In this document: positions 29,533 to 40,148 of the stretch, piece by piece
Layout: each line of letters opens with the position of its first letter
Position numbering within the stretch: the stretch's first letter is position 1
Assembly: GCA_002007465.1 (NCBI GenBank)
Contig: LNAC01000009.1
Location: forward strand, 4,024,986 to 4,088,985
Direction of reading: 5' to 3'
DNA: 64,000 bases
From: Ailurus styani
Taxonomy: Eukaryota > Chordata > Mammalia > Carnivora > Ailuridae
Position numbers and translations under genes: made by a program
Notes under the pieces: model-generated
The model's input: the letters and a program-made list of their open reading frames with translations, nothing else
Told to the model about the DNA's origin: nothing
Databases searched by the model: none

Positions 29533-29668
29533 CATGAGTATGAGTGGGGGAAGGGGCAGAGGGACAAGCAGACTCCCCGCTGAACAGGGATTCCCAACGT
29601 GGGGCTTGGTCCCAGAGCCCTGAGATCATAATCTGTTGCTTAACCAACTGAGCCCCCCAGGTGCCTTT
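29448..29668 (-). mobile_element. Can-SINE whose tail became a (TATC)n microsatellite
   Basis: Minus-strand SINE: the AAAGATTTA start leads into about eleven TCTA/TATC units (29457-29503), then a (GA)n run to 29532, then the ordinary body GGGGCTTGGTCCCAGAG and head CTGAGCCCCCCAGGTGCC. Confidence 0.93.
29457..29532 (+). repeat. Compound (TATC)n(GA)n microsatellite
   Basis: Uninterrupted TATC units followed directly by a GA run, both inside the SINE at 29448-29668. Likely highly polymorphic. Confidence 0.97.
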
Positions 29669-29694
29669 CAAATTAGTTTTAAAATTAATACTAG

Positions 29695-29950
29695 TATTTC
29701 GCCATTGTTGAGTGCTTACTATGTACCAAATACTTGGCTAAGTTCATCAAATGAATTCTTTTAATTTAATCCTCCCACCCCTCTGAACAAGATACTATTA
29801 TTTATTTTTTACAAACTGGAGAACAACCACAGAGAGGTCACATCCCTTACTCGGGTTACCCAACCAGTTCCTGGTCGGTGGTGAACCAGATCCAGAACCT
29901 GACAGTTTGCCTCCGAAACCCACACTCTTGAGTTAAACTAAATTGCTTTC
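29695..29950 (-). mobile_element. MIR, antisense
   Basis: GAGTGCTTACTATGTACCAAA, TAATCCTCCCACCCCTCTGA, AACAACCACAGAGAGGTCAC and AGATCCAGAACCTGACAG match MIR in reverse. Confidence 0.75.
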
Positions 29951-29954
29951 CAAG

Positions 29955-30522
29955 AATAAACCTGGTAATGATGTCTTACTCTTGTTACTTGGTTCTCTTT
30001 GCTAATATATTATTTAAAATTTTTGCATCTAGGTAGGCTTTTTCAATAATCTTTTCCCTTTTTGTGCTTTGATTGCTTTTTGTATTAGTCTTTGTACAAG
30101 ACTCATAAAATGAACTAGCAATTTTCCACATATTTTAGTGCAATTCAGTGCTTTGGAAGTTTTGGAAAGAATTTAGGCGGTTGCTATTTCTGAAGTGTTT
30201 GCTAAATCATCTGTAAAACCATGTGGTCCTAGAGCCTTTGACAATTGCCTTAAATTTATTTGCTACATCATTAGTCTTCTCTGGTTTTTCCCCATGGAGT
30301 TAATATAAGTCATTTTTATTTTCCCAAAATGATTTTTATTTACCTAGAAAAGTTCAGATTATTAGCATAAAGTGTATATAGTGTTAGTTAAAATCCAAAA
30401 TTTTTTCTCAGTATTTCCCTTTTAAAATCCCATCTTAGTCATGATGTGTTTTATTTCTTTTATTTTCTTCATCAGACTTGTCAGAAGTTTAATAGTAATA
30501 GCAGCAGTAGAGAAATATAATA
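29955..30522 (-). mobile_element. L1M ORF2-region fragment, antisense
   Basis: TTGATTGCTTTTTGTATTAG, CTCATAAAATGAACTAGC, AACCATGTGGTCCTAGAGCC and CATCATTAGTCTTCTCTGG follow antisense old-L1 order ('…cctcataaaatgagtt … catctggtcctgggct'). Probably the same element continues at 31350-32990. Confidence 0.65.
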
Positions 30523-30524
30523 GC

Positions 30525-30735
30525 AAACATTGATACAGTGTTTATTGTATGCTGAGCACTATTTCAAGCTTATACTGCTTCACTCAATCTTCATAATTTC
30601 CTTATGTAAGTGACTATTATTATCTCATCTCACAGGTGCAGAAACTGAGTCACAAAACTAGGAAGTGACTTGTCTAAGGACACACAGCTAACACATGATA
30701 GAGCTGGGACATAAACTGAGGCAGCTGCTGATTTT
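30525..30735 (-). mobile_element. MIR, antisense
   Basis: TATTGTATGCTGAGCACTAT, CAGGTGCAGAAACTGAGTC and GGACACACAGCTAACACATG match MIR in reverse; it is inserted in the L1M. Confidence 0.8.
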
Positions 30736-30852
30736 ATATTTACAAATTCTTTCCTTCCATTTACTTTACTTTCCTTCTTCCAACTCTTTGAGTTGAATGG
30801 TGGTTCATTTATTTGTAATCTTTCTTATTTGTTTAAAAAAAAAAGCATTTAA

Positions 30853-31057
30853 GTGGACACTTGGGTGGCTCAGTCGGTTAAACGTCTGCCTTTGGCTCAG
30901 GGCATGATCTCAGGGTCCTGGGATCCAGCCCAGCATTGGGATCCTTGCTCACCAGGGAGTCTGCTTCTCCCTCTGCCTGCTGCTCCCCCTGCTTGTGCTC
31001 TCTCTCTCTTTCTTGATCTGTCTGACAAATAAATAAATAGAATCTTTTAAAAAAAAA
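30853..31057 (+). mobile_element. Can-SINE, full length
   Basis: Plus-strand SINE from GTGGACACTTGGGTGGCTC to its A-tail. Target-site duplication AGCATTTA against AGTATTTA (near 30845 and 31058). Confidence 0.95.
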
Positions 31058-31116
31058 GTATTTAATGTCATAGAGTGAGTATAGCTTTGGCAATAACCCA
31101 AAGAAATAGGCTCTGA

Positions 31117-31299
31117 GGGCGCCTGGGTGGCTCAGTGGGTTAAAGCCTCTGCTTTCGGCCCAGGTCATGATCTCAGGGTCCTGGGATCGAGGCCCGCATC
31201 GGGCTCTCTGCTTGGCGGGGAGCCTGCTTCCCCCTCTCTCTCTGCCTGCCTCTCTGCCTCCTTGTGATCTCTCTCCCGCTGTGAAATAAATAAATAAAA

Positions 31300-31334
<35 letters not shown>
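31117..31334 (+). mobile_element. Can-SINE, young full-length copy
   Basis: Plus-strand SINE from GGGCGCCTGGGTGGCTCAG with intact box-like motifs, ending in an uninterrupted A-tract of about 31 bases. Perfect 15-bp target-site duplication AGAAATAGGCTCTGA at 31102-31116 and 31335-31349. A recent insertion. Confidence 0.98.
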
Positions 31335-31337
<3 letters not shown>

Positions 31338-31594
31338 AATAGGCTCTGATATTATTGATCTTTTCAAAGAATCAGCCTTTGATTTCATTACTATTTTTCT
31401 GTTCTCAATTTCATTGCTTTATGCTCTTTATTATTTCTTTTCTTCTGCTTGTTTTGGGTTTAATTTGGTCCTTTTCTGGTTTTTCAAGATGGAAGCTTAT
31501 ATAGCTCATTTGACACCCACCCTCTTTTTTTTCTAACATAAGCACTGTGATAGTTTGAACTTCCGTCTTGGCAATGTTATAGCTGAATCTCACA

Positions 31595-31800
31595 AAATTT
31601 TTTTTATTGTGTCAAAAACACACAACATGAAATCTACCCTATTCACAATTTTTAAATGTACGGTACAGTATTGGTGACTATATGCACATCGTCGAATGGC
31701 AGATTTCTAGAACTTTTTATGTTCCATAACTGAAACTCTATACCCATTTCCCCAATTCCCCATTTCCCATCCCCCACTAGCCTCTGGCAGTCATTTGCCA
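31595..31800 (-). mobile_element. L1M 3'UTR fragment nested in older LINE DNA
   Basis: TTATTGTGTCAAAAACACACA, CATGAAATCTACCC, ACTGAAACTCTATACCCATTT and CTAGCCTCTGGCAGTC are antisense L1M 3'UTR markers. Their position between ORF-region pieces implies insertion or rearrangement. Confidence 0.55.
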
Positions 31801-32159
31801 ACAAAATTTTATATATTGTATTTTCATTTTCATTAAGTTCAAACTATTTTATAAATTTTCCTGAGACTTCCTCTTTGAGCTACAGGTTATTTAGGAGGGT
31901 GTTATTTAATTTCAAAATATTGGGGGATTTTAAAGGACATTTGTCATTGATTTTTAGTTTAATTATATTATGGTTAAAGAACATTTTATGATCCCTGTTT
32001 CTAAAAAGCTGTTAAGGTTTATCTTATGACCCAAGATAGGTTTATCTTGGTGAATGTTCCATGTACACTTGAAACAATGTATATTCTGCTCTTTTTGCAT
32101 GGAGCATTCTATAAATGTCAGTTAGGCTACACTGATTGATAATGATACTCAGATTTTCT

Positions 32160-32380
32160 TTCTTTTTTTTTTAATTTTTTTTTAAAGATTTTATTTATTT
32201 ATTTGACACAGAGAGAGAGAGAGATCAGATCACAAGTAGGCAGAGAGGCAGGCAGAGAGAGAGGAGGAAGCAGGCTTCCTGCCGAGCAGAGAGCCCGATG
32301 TGGGCCTCGATCCCAGGACCCTGAGATCATGACCTGAGCCGAAGGCAGGGGCTTTAACCCCCTGAGCCACCCAGGCGCCC
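32160..32380 (-). mobile_element. Can-SINE, young full-length copy
   Basis: Minus-strand SINE, perfect 16-bp target-site duplication GATACTCAGATTTTCT at 32144-32159 and 32381-32396. Head CTGAGCCACCCAGGCGCCC intact. Confidence 0.98.
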
Positions 32381-32682
32381 GATACTCAGATTTTCTATAT
32401 CCTTGCTAATTTTTGTTCGGTTTTACTGCTGCTTGCTGATAGAGGAGTGTTTAACTCACCAATTATAATAGTGGATTTCTGTATTTCTCATTTTAGTTCT
32501 TTTAGCCTTTGCATTATGTATCTTGAAACTTCGTTACTATGTGCATACACATTTAGGCTTTTTATATCTTCCTGGTGAATTAGTCTTTTATTATTATGTA
32601 ATAACCCTCTTCATCCTGGTAATATTCCTTGTTCTGAAGTCTACTTTGTCTGCTATTAATAAACTTACTCCAACTGTCTTTT

Positions 32683-32842
32683 TTTTTTTTAGATAGAGGG
32701 AGCATGAGTGGAGGGTGGCAGAGGGGCAGAGAGAGAGAGGGAAAGGAGAAAGAAAGCAGGCTCCATGAAGCCATGACCCTGAGATCATGACCTGAGCTGA
32801 AATCAAGTCGGACACTTAACCAATGAGCCACCCAGGCGCCCC
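32683..32842 (-). mobile_element. Can-SINE, shortened
   Basis: Minus-strand SINE lacking the usual AAATAAA tail block and part of the middle. Target-site duplication ACTCCAACTGTCTTTT (32667-32682) against ACTCCAACTGGCTTTT (32843-32858). Confidence 0.95.
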
Positions 32843-32996
32843 ACTCCAACTGGCTTTTCATCAGTGTTTATGTGGCATAATTTTTTCTATCCTCTTATGT
32901 GTAACCTATATGTATGCAATTAAAGTGGGTGTCTTGTAGACAGCATGTAGCTGTACCTTGCGTGTGTGTATTCAATCCAATCTGACATTGTCTTTT

Positions 32997-33194
32997 TTTT
33001 TTTTAAAGATTTTATTTATTTATTTCACAGAGGGAGAGAGATCACAAGGAGGCAGAGAGGCAAGCAGAGAAAGAGAGGGGGAAGCAGGCTCCCCGCTGAG
33101 CAGGGAGCCCGATGCGGGCCTTGATCCCAGGATCCTGAGATCATGACCTGCGCTGAAAGCAGAGGCTTTAATCCACTGAACCACCCAGGCGCCC
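32997..33194 (-). mobile_element. Can-SINE, full length
   Basis: Minus-strand SINE with a perfect 14-bp target-site duplication TGACATTGTCTTTT at 32983-32996 and 33195-33208. Confidence 0.97.
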
Positions 33195-33810
33195 TGACAT
33201 TGTCTTTTAATCAGTGTGTTTAGACCAGTCTTCTGACTTCTGAGCTGGAGTTTTTCTTAGAGTTTCAGCCAGCCGTGCTGTTGCAGAAGCCCATATGACC
33301 TGAGCCACCCTCCAAGAAGTGCAGAGACAGACCGAGAGAGAAGCATAAGGCAATTACTCCCTAGACTCTTGAAGTCATAAGGGCCTCTTTCCCTGGATCA
33401 TTGGGTTTTCTCTTGGGATTTTCGGTGTCTATTGCCACCATATCTGCCACCACAGTGGACCTTGGCAACTGGTTCACCCTTGGGACAGGTCAAAAAAGAG
33501 AAAAGAGAAAAAGATACTCCACACTCTCTGACTCACAGAAGCCTCTTTTTACAATTCTCTGTCCAGGAAAATGGGTTTCTCTTGGAGTTTTTGCTGCCTG
33601 CTTCTGCTGCACTGTTCTGTATTGGGGCCACCCTAGGGTGAAAGGAGAATGAGAAAAGAGGAACAAAACCCTGAAAACTTTCCTCATAAGAGTCGTCCTT
33701 CAAGTTTTGGCCTCCTTGCCAATTTCAGTGTCCTCAGGCAATTGTCCCTTGTCTTTTGTCCAGGCCTTTCCTTCGTAATGAGACAGACTGACCAAAAGTG
33801 GCTCACCACA
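33195..33810. other. Unassigned sequence
   Basis: The first ~60 bp continue the L1M. The rest (33256-33810) matches nothing I recognise. It includes two similar phrases, GGGTTTTCTCTTGGGATTTT near 33403 and GGGTTTCTCTTGGAGTTTTTG near 33572, suggesting an internal duplication. Frames of up to 83 codons are present without a domain. Confidence 0.4.
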
Positions 33811-33825
33811 AGAAGCCCAGCGCAG

Positions 33826-34032
33826 GGCGCCTGGGTGGCTCAGTGGGTTAAAGCCTCTGCTTTCGGCTCAGGTCATGATCTCAGCATCCTGGGATCGAGG
33901 CCCGCATCGGGCTCCCTGCTCGGCGGGGAGCCTGCTTCCCCCTCTCCCTCTCTGCCTGCCTCTCTGCCTCCTTGTGATCTCTCTCCCTCTGTGAAATAAA
34001 TAAATAAAATCTTTAAAAAAAAAAAAAAAAAA
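33826..34032 (+). mobile_element. Can-SINE, young full-length copy
   Basis: Plus-strand SINE, long A-tail, perfect 15-bp target-site duplication AGAAGCCCAGCGCAG at 33811-33825 and 34033-34047. Very close in sequence to the copy at 31117. Confidence 0.98.
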
Positions 34033-34049
34033 AGAAGCCCAGCGCAGAT

Positions 34050-34735
34050 TTTGCAAATTGAGTTGGTGTGTAACATACTTGCCTATGTTGAAACTATTAA
34101 TTGATACTTCCCAATTGTTCTTTAAAACAGCTGTATCAATTTATATTCCATGAGCACTGTACAAAATCCCTCCCTTTTACCAACAACCAATATCCAGTTT
34201 TTAAGTTTTTCCCAATCTGTTGGGTGAAAAAAAAATATAGTCTCTTGTTGAATTGATTTCAAGTTTTGGGTTGGCGAGTGAGGTTTGAACATCTTTTTAT
34301 ATATTTTGGGTCTTTTATATATCCTTATTTGTAAAATTGCTCCTTCTTATCCTTTGCCCATTTTTCTGTTTGGTCATTTTTCTTTTTATTTTTGATTTGT
34401 TGAAATTGTAATTTCTACTGTTTGGAATTTATTGAGGTTTACTTTGAGACTCATTACTTAATCAATTTGTTTTTATGTTCTGTGAGCATTTGGGGAAAAA
34501 GGCATTCCCTGTTCAAGTTCCATCTAGATATATTAAAACAGTCTTGTTAATTTTGTTATTTAGCTTGTCAATATGATTTTTAAAATATTTGATCTGTTAA
34601 GTTCAGGGACAGATGTTTTAAATTCTCCTAATCTGGTTGTGGTTTTGTAAAACTCTCTTCATATTTCAGTTTTTGTTTTATATATTATTTTCAGCGTCTT
34701 TGTCCATATGTCTGATTCAGATTCATAATTAACCA
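34050..34735 (-). mobile_element. L1M fragment, antisense
   Basis: CAATTTATATTCCATGAGCAC, TTGGCGAGTGAGGTTTGAAC, CATTTTTCTGTTTGGTC and, further on, GTCTTGTTAATTTTGTT follow antisense L1M order. Non-coding. Confidence 0.6.
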
Positions 34736-34955
34736 AATACTCAGTGATTAAGGGCAGGAACTATGGTGTTAAGTTGTCTGCATTTGAATCTCAGTTCTTC
34801 CTCTAATGAAACAGGTGGCTTACTTGATATTTCTAGCCTTAGTTTTCTCACCCCCAGGTGAAATGGGGCAAAGAATAGCATTGACCTCCCAGAATTGTTG
34901 TAAGATTAAATAGAATTATTCATGTGAGTGCTCAATAAGTGACCATTATTACATT
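34736..34955 (+). mobile_element. MIR, sense
   Basis: GCATTTGAATCTCAGTTCTTC, CCTTAGTTTTCTCACCCCC, GAATTGTTGTAAGATTAAATAG and GAGTGCTCAATAAGTG are MIR in order. Confidence 0.8.
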
Positions 34956-34974
34956 TTCTTGATGATTGTGTGTT

Positions 34975-35973
34975 TTATCAGTTAAGAAATATCTCCAGTT
35001 TAAGAAGATATTTGCAAATGACATATCCGATATTTGGTTAGTAACAAAAATCTATAAAGAACTTGTCAAACTCAACACCCAAAGAACAAATAATCTAATC
35101 AAGAAATGGGCAGAAGACATGAACAGACATTTCTCCAAAGAAGACATAGAAATGGCCAACAGACACATGGGAAAATGCTCAACGTCACTTGGCATCAGGG
35201 AAATACAAATCAAAACCACAGTGAGATACCACCTCACAGCAGTCAGAATGGCGAAAATTAACAAGTCAGAAACGACAGATGTTGGAGAGGATGTGGAGAA
35301 AGGGGAACTCTCTTGCACTGTTGGTGGGAATGCAAGCTGGTGCAGCCACTCTGAAAAACAACATGGAAGTTCCTCAAAAAGCCGAAAATAGAGCTATGAC
35401 CCAGCAATTGCACTATTGGGTATTTAACCCAAAGATATAAATGTAGTGATCCGAAGGGGCACCTGCACCCCAATGTTTATAGCAGCAATGTCCACAATAG
35501 CCAAACTATAGAAAGAGCCCAGATGTCCATCAACAGATGAATGAATAAAGAAGATGTGGTATGTACATACAAGGGAATATTACTCGGCCATCAAAAAATT
35601 GAAATCTTGCTATTTGCAACTATGTGAATGGAACTGGAGGGTATTATGCTAAACGAAATAAGTTAATTAGAGAAAGACAATTATCATAGGATCTCACTGA
35701 TATGTGGAATTTAAGAAATAAACCAGAGGATCATAGGAGAAGAGAGGAAAAAAATAAAATAAGATGAAACCAGAGAGGGAGACAAATGATAAGAGGCTTT
35801 TAATCATAGGAAACAAACTGAGGGTTGCTGGAGGGGAGGGGGGTAAAAGGATGAGGTAACTGGGTGATGGCCATTAAGGAGGGCACGTGATGTAATGAGC
35901 ACCGGTTATTTTATTAGACTGATGAATCATAGACCTGTACCTCTGAAATCGATAATACATTATATGCTAAAAC
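34975..35973 (+). mobile_element. Carnivore L1, 5'-truncated: ORF2 C-terminus plus 3'UTR
   Basis: Sense L1 with a long open stretch of ORF2 C-terminus (34966-35391), including the [19 protein letters not shown] block and the [16 protein letters not shown] block. The frame then shifts; the 3'UTR follows with GGGTGATGGCCATTAAGGAGG and ATGAGCACCGGTTATTT. It ends next to a (TA)n run. It lacks the endonuclease and reverse transcriptase cores. Confidence 0.92.
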
Positions 35974-35997
35974 ATATATATATATATATATATATAT
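35974..35997 (+). repeat. (TA)n microsatellite
   Basis: About 12 TA units at the 3' end of the L1, probably grown from its A/T-rich tail. Confidence 0.95.
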
Positions 35998-36064
35998 CCC
36001 TCAGTTTCATTTAATGCTTTCTCCCTTAAATTATGACTTTAAAAATAAGAACATTACCACTCTC

Positions 36065-36245
36065 GGGCGCCTGGGTGGCTCAGTGGTTAAAGCCTCTGCC
36101 TTCGGCTCAGGTCATGATCCCAGGGTCCTGGGATCGAGGCCCACGTCGGGTTCTCTGCTTGGCAGGGATCCTGCTTCCTTCTCTCTCCTCTCTCTCTGCC
36201 TGCCTCTCTGCCTACTTGTAATCTCTCTCTCTCTGTGTCAAATAA

Positions 36246-36277
<32 letters not shown>
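36065..36277 (+). mobile_element. Can-SINE, young full-length copy
   Basis: Plus-strand SINE with about 30 A in the tail and a perfect 17-bp target-site duplication AGAACATTACCACTCTC at 36048-36064 and 36278-36294. Carries the CTGCCTACTTGTAATCTCTC middle. Confidence 0.98.
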
Positions 36278-36282
<5 letters not shown>

Positions 36283-36329
36283 ATTACCACTCTCTCTTTA
36301 TTCTACTTGAATTTTCCCAAAATATATTT

Positions 36330-36448
36330 ATCTAATTAATTAATTAATTAATTTTTCATTAAGTAAACTCTACACCCAATGTGGGGCTTGAACTCACAAC
36401 CCTGATCAAGAGTCACATGCTCTCCTGACTGAGCCAGTTAGCTGCCCC
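36330..36448 (-). mobile_element. Short tRNA-Lys-like SINE with (TTAA)n tail
   Basis: Minus-strand element with CTACACCCAATGTGGGGC, TTGAACTCACAACCCTGATC and CTGACTGAGCCAGTTAGCTG. It is a tRNA-Lys-like unit joined directly to a tail, without the CT-rich middle. The tail contains about five TTAA units. Confidence 0.85.
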
Positions 36449-36509
36449 TATATTTTCCCACTTTAAATCTTTAATAATTATTTAACTTTCAATGAATCTC
36501 TTTTCTTTC

Positions 36510-36687
36510 AAGTTCTTATTTGAGGGAGACAGAGAGCAAGCACAAGCAGGGGGAGCAGCAGAGGGAGAGGGAGAAGCAGGCTTCGCCGCTGAGCAGGAAG
36601 CCATAAGTGGGACTCGATCCCAGGACCCTGAGATCATAACCTGAGCTGAAGGCAGACGGTTAGCCAACTGAGCCACCCAGATGCCCC
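36510..36687 (-). mobile_element. Can-SINE
   Basis: Minus-strand SINE from TTATTTGAGGGAGACAG to CTGAGCCACCCAGATGCCCC; tail short, no clear target-site duplication. Confidence 0.93.
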
Positions 36688-37400
36688 TCTACTAGTATTT
36701 TTTAATATAAAAATTTAACAAACATATTTGAAATTATTTCTAATAACAGCATCAAAAAATTTTGAACTATCTATAACGTCCAAATAAGATTTGTCCTTTG
36801 GAATGTTTTAATGTCCCTTACCATCCACACTTAAAAAGCATTATTAAGTTAACATATATGATGAATTTTGCATTATTATTAATTTTTTACTGTATGTATC
36901 TTATATTTCAAGAATCCTTTTTAAAAGATTGCACAATTTCACAACCACATTGTCAACCACTAGTTAGAATTTGCAAGCCAAAGACTTCCTAAAGAAAACC
37001 AATAAAACGTGCCTAAGCCATTAAAAAAATAAAACAAAACAAAAAACAACTTACCGGGTTTGATTTCTTACAGACCACTTTAGATAAAAAGTCTTTGTCT
37101 TGATGAGCTCCTTCTTTGAATCACTTTTTCAGAAAGGATATATTGATATATTGGTGGTACAGGCCTGGAATGTTCTTTTTCCTTCTCAATATTCTGCGGG
37201 GTATAGCGTTCTGACATCACTGTCCTCTCTCCTCGGACTCTTGAGTGTTTTCTCTCTCACACTCAGTGTTGTAGATGAGATGTCCACTGACAGGCTGTTA
37301 TTCTTTCCCTTGTCAGAACTTTTTTTCTCTTTCTGGAAAATTTTAACTATTTTCCCTATAGTTTTGGGTCTCATATTGTTAGTCCAGCAGCAGTGGTAGA
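36688..37400 (-). mobile_element. Probable L1M fragment, antisense
   Basis: GTGGTACAGGCCTGGAATG, CAATATTCTGCGGGGTATAG, TTCTGACATCACTG and TTCTTTCCCTTGTCAG, then TTTGGGTCTCATATTG, recall antisense old-L1 sequence. Overlapping 99-codon (plus) and 62-codon (minus) frames exist but I do not call a gene. A minus-strand CCCG|GTAAGTTG donor-like site lies at 37057-37046. Confidence 0.4.
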
Positions 37401-38599
37401 GGATGTCAAAATGGAGGTTTTGGCCACGCCCTAAGCAGTAGACGTCAGGTACTGACGGGAATTAGGAGACCAGCTCCCTTGTGGCAGCTGCAGAGAGTCC
37501 ATGGTGAGGAACTGGTCAGCCTAGTAAGAGAGGTTTCATGAGAACCATCTGGAGAGCTTGATGTATAGTCCGGAAGCGAGGGCCCTCAGCAGACTTGGGT
37601 CCGAGGCCCAGCTGAGAAGTATAAAGGGCTGAGGTGGGCTGACTGGCTACTGGAACCAAAGGAGATGTGTCTAGAAGCTTCTTGTTAACTAAATGTGGAG
37701 TTGTCTTCACCCTCACCAACAGGGCTGCATGGCGGGCCGGATGTACCACAGTCGAGCAAAGCGGAAGGTATTGCCAGTTCCTCAGAGCTGAGGAAGCCAG
37801 AGTAGAAGGGCATTTGCCTGGGCTGAGAGAACTCAGGGGAGCAATCCTGTGACTAGAGGTCTTCGAAGAACCCATGGAAAGACCCAAGAAAGTCAGCTTG
37901 AACTCCTGTCAGGCCTGGAGAGGGTGATGGCAGCTCCCGGCGGTCCAGTCAGGTTACAGCTTTCCTGCTCCCCTTCCTTCTCTTCTTTACATCCACCCCT
38001 GGGCCTGGAGGAGCCAAAGTCAGACTCATGAGGATGGACGAGAGGGGGAAATGGAGAACACAAGGGTCAGTTATTCATCTGTGCCTGTACTGAGGCATCT
38101 CGGTGCCAACCCTGTGGATGGAGGGAGGACATGATACACTCATTCAGTGTTGGAAGAGAGAATCTGGCCGTGTCTGCCTCCAGCAGGGAAAGTTCGTCTC
38201 ATTTCTTTGTGTACATCTAGTCTTAACGTTGTCCATAATCTCCAGACCCCCTTCTGATTTTCACTGCCACTAAAACTTCCATAGGTTTTAGTAAAATTCT
38301 AAGTGTTACAGTCTGGTGTTAGCTGTGCTTTGGAAAAATTTGGGAGGGTGTCACAATTTGGGATGAAGTAGTGTGGGGAGAGAGCCACGGTATCCTAGAG
38401 AAGAGGTGACCAAAAGCCACAAGCCAGTTCACAAGGAGCTGGGTCTGCAGAGCCCATAAGCATCCCGCCAAATCCCTGCTCTCCTAGAGCCAGAGAAATC
38501 AGTGAGGGAGTGGGGTGAGGGCCCACATGGCTGCTTTTTGGATGTTAGGGGAAGGGTGGATCTGGAAGGTAGGGAATTTGGAGGAGAGTGATTTCACGT
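37401..38599. other. Unassigned sequence with promoter-like features
   Basis: No repeat family is recognised. A TATA-like GTATAAAGGG lies at 37619-37628. A minus-strand frame at 37516-37887 is open for 123 codons but has no recognisable domain and a competing plus-strand frame. It could be an LTR or low-copy repeat, or unique DNA. Confidence 0.35.
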
Positions 38600-39238
38600 G
38601 AAAGTTAGAAGGCATGATGCCACTCCTAGGCATCTATTGAAGACAAATGAAAAATGTGTCTACATAAAAACTGGTAGGAGTGTTCACAGCAGTGTGATTC
38701 ATAATATCCAAGAAGTGGTGATCTCAGGGTCCTGGGATGAAGTCCCGCATCAGGCTCCCTGCTCAGTGGGGAGTCTGCTTCTCCCTCTCCCTCTACGATC
38801 GCTCTTGCTTTCACTCTTTCTCAAATAAATAAACAAAATCTTGAAAAAAAAACCCAAATGATATGTGTATACTGAAATATTACGCAGCAATAAAAACAGT
38901 GAAGCTCGATACATGCTGCAACACGGATAAACCCTGAAAGCATGCTGAGTGAAAGAAGGCAGTTGCAAGAAATTGCGTGTTATGATTCCATTTATATGAA
39001 ATGTCCACAACAGGGAAAATCCGTAGAGGCAGAAAGATCAGTGGCTGGGGGTTAGGGGCAAATGGGGAGTGACAGTTAAGGCATATGGAATTTCCTTAGG
39101 AATGATGAACATGTCCTAAAATTAGATATTGCTAATGGTGGTACAGTTCCTTGGCTATTAAAAACCACTGACTGCGTGCTTTAGATGGATGAATTTCAGG
39201 GTGTATGAAGTAGATTTCAATAAAGCTGTAAAAAAGGT
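38600..39238 (+). mobile_element. L1M 3' end, split by a SINE
   Basis: GTTCACAGCAGTGTGATTCA before and ATTACGCAGCAATAAAAACAG, TGCTGAGTGAAAGAAGGC, TATGATTCCATTTATATG, TTCAATAAAGCTGTAAAAAAG after the SINE give sense L1M order to its 3' end. Confidence 0.8.
38716..38851 (+). mobile_element. Can-SINE, 5'-truncated
   Basis: Starts at GTGATCTCAGGGTCCTGGG and runs through the CT-rich part to AATAAATAAACAAAATCTTG. Inserted in L1M. Confidence 0.92.
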
Positions 39239-39253
39239 ACATATGGTGAAATG

Positions 39254-39259
<6 letters not shown>

Positions 39260-39303
<44 letters not shown>
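39260..39303 (+). repeat. (CA)n microsatellite
   Basis: About 22 uninterrupted CA units just 3' of the L1M end. Confidence 0.97.
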
Positions 39304-39305
<2 letters not shown>

Positions 39306-40137
39306 AAGTGTAGGACTAACTAAGGCGTGGAGGAGGTACCAGGTAGCTTTTGGACATGGTGGGTGTGAAGAACAGGAAGGACATCTTAGGTGATATCGCC
39401 CTGCTTTCAGATGGCAGAGTTAGGGACAGGGCCTTCCAGATGTCTCTATGGGTCTTGTGTGCCTATCTAGGAATATGGCAGATGCCCTGGAGCCCTTGGG
39501 GCAGGTGGTCCAGCAGATTTTCTCTGCCCTGGCGATTCCTCCTTACCACAAGAGTGACGTTCTTGAACTTGGCACTTTGAAAATTAAAGAATGAACCAAA
39601 GGGAAGAACAGCAAAAGCCTCACTGAGGCATCTGTATTTTGTAGGGTCTGTGAAGCCCACAGCAATCCCCTTGTCTGAGTCCTTCCTGCCCTCTACCTAA
39701 CAGAGGAGCCTCCGGAAGCCGTGCTCACTAGCAGACCCCTGGCAGCAGTTACCTGGCCCAGGCTGTGGCTAAAAGCTTCTCAATGGACGTGAGAGGGTGG
39801 GAAGGTACTGGGTTGCAAGACCAGATAGGCCTTGGGGAGTGTTGTTGAAACATCCCCGTAACTTTTCTTCCAAGAAGGGCCCTGCTCAGTCAACACTGGT
39901 CTGGGTAGATGTTTCTTGGAAGGCACGACCCTGACCCTACAGCCTCAGCTGCCTGACATGGTGTCTTTCTTCCTTTGGTTCAGGCAAGATGACTGCAACC
40001 CCAGGAAGGTAGAATATAAGTATGGAAATCAGGAGGGACTGGAAAATGCACATTATCAATGTTAGAGAAACTTTGGTTAAAGACTACATACGGTGCAACA
40101 GGGGCACTAGTGATCGTTCTGATCCGATTTGTCTGTT
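39304..40137. other. Unique sequence, nothing recognised
   Basis: No repeat or gene can be supported. The longest frame (39350-39580, 76 codons) has no recognisable domain. Confidence 0.4.
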
Positions 40138-40148
40138 TGGAAGATTTT

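Larger units (their letters stand above)
31350..32996 (-). mobile_element. L1M fragment, antisense, multiply interrupted
   Basis: Antisense old-L1 order: TTTCTTTTCTTCTGCTTG, GAGCTACAGGTTATTTAGGAG, CTTGGTGAATGTTCCATG, GTATATTCTGCTC, GCTTGCTGATAGAGGAGTG, GAAGTCTACTTTGTCTGC and GGTGTCTTGTAGACAGCATG. SINEs sit at 32160 and 32683, and an L1M 3'UTR piece (31595-31800) lies within it. Confidence 0.7.

Noticed and set aside
34966..35391. 141-codon ORF resembling a real protein
   Set aside because: It is the C-terminal piece of L1 ORF2, truncated at the 5' end and frameshifted; annotated as a mobile element instead.
37046..37075. Strong splice signals (minus CCCG|GTAAGTTG; plus TTGATTTCTTACAG)
   Set aside because: They sit in probable antisense L1M sequence with no supporting exon structure, so they are likely fortuitous; noted only in the element entry.
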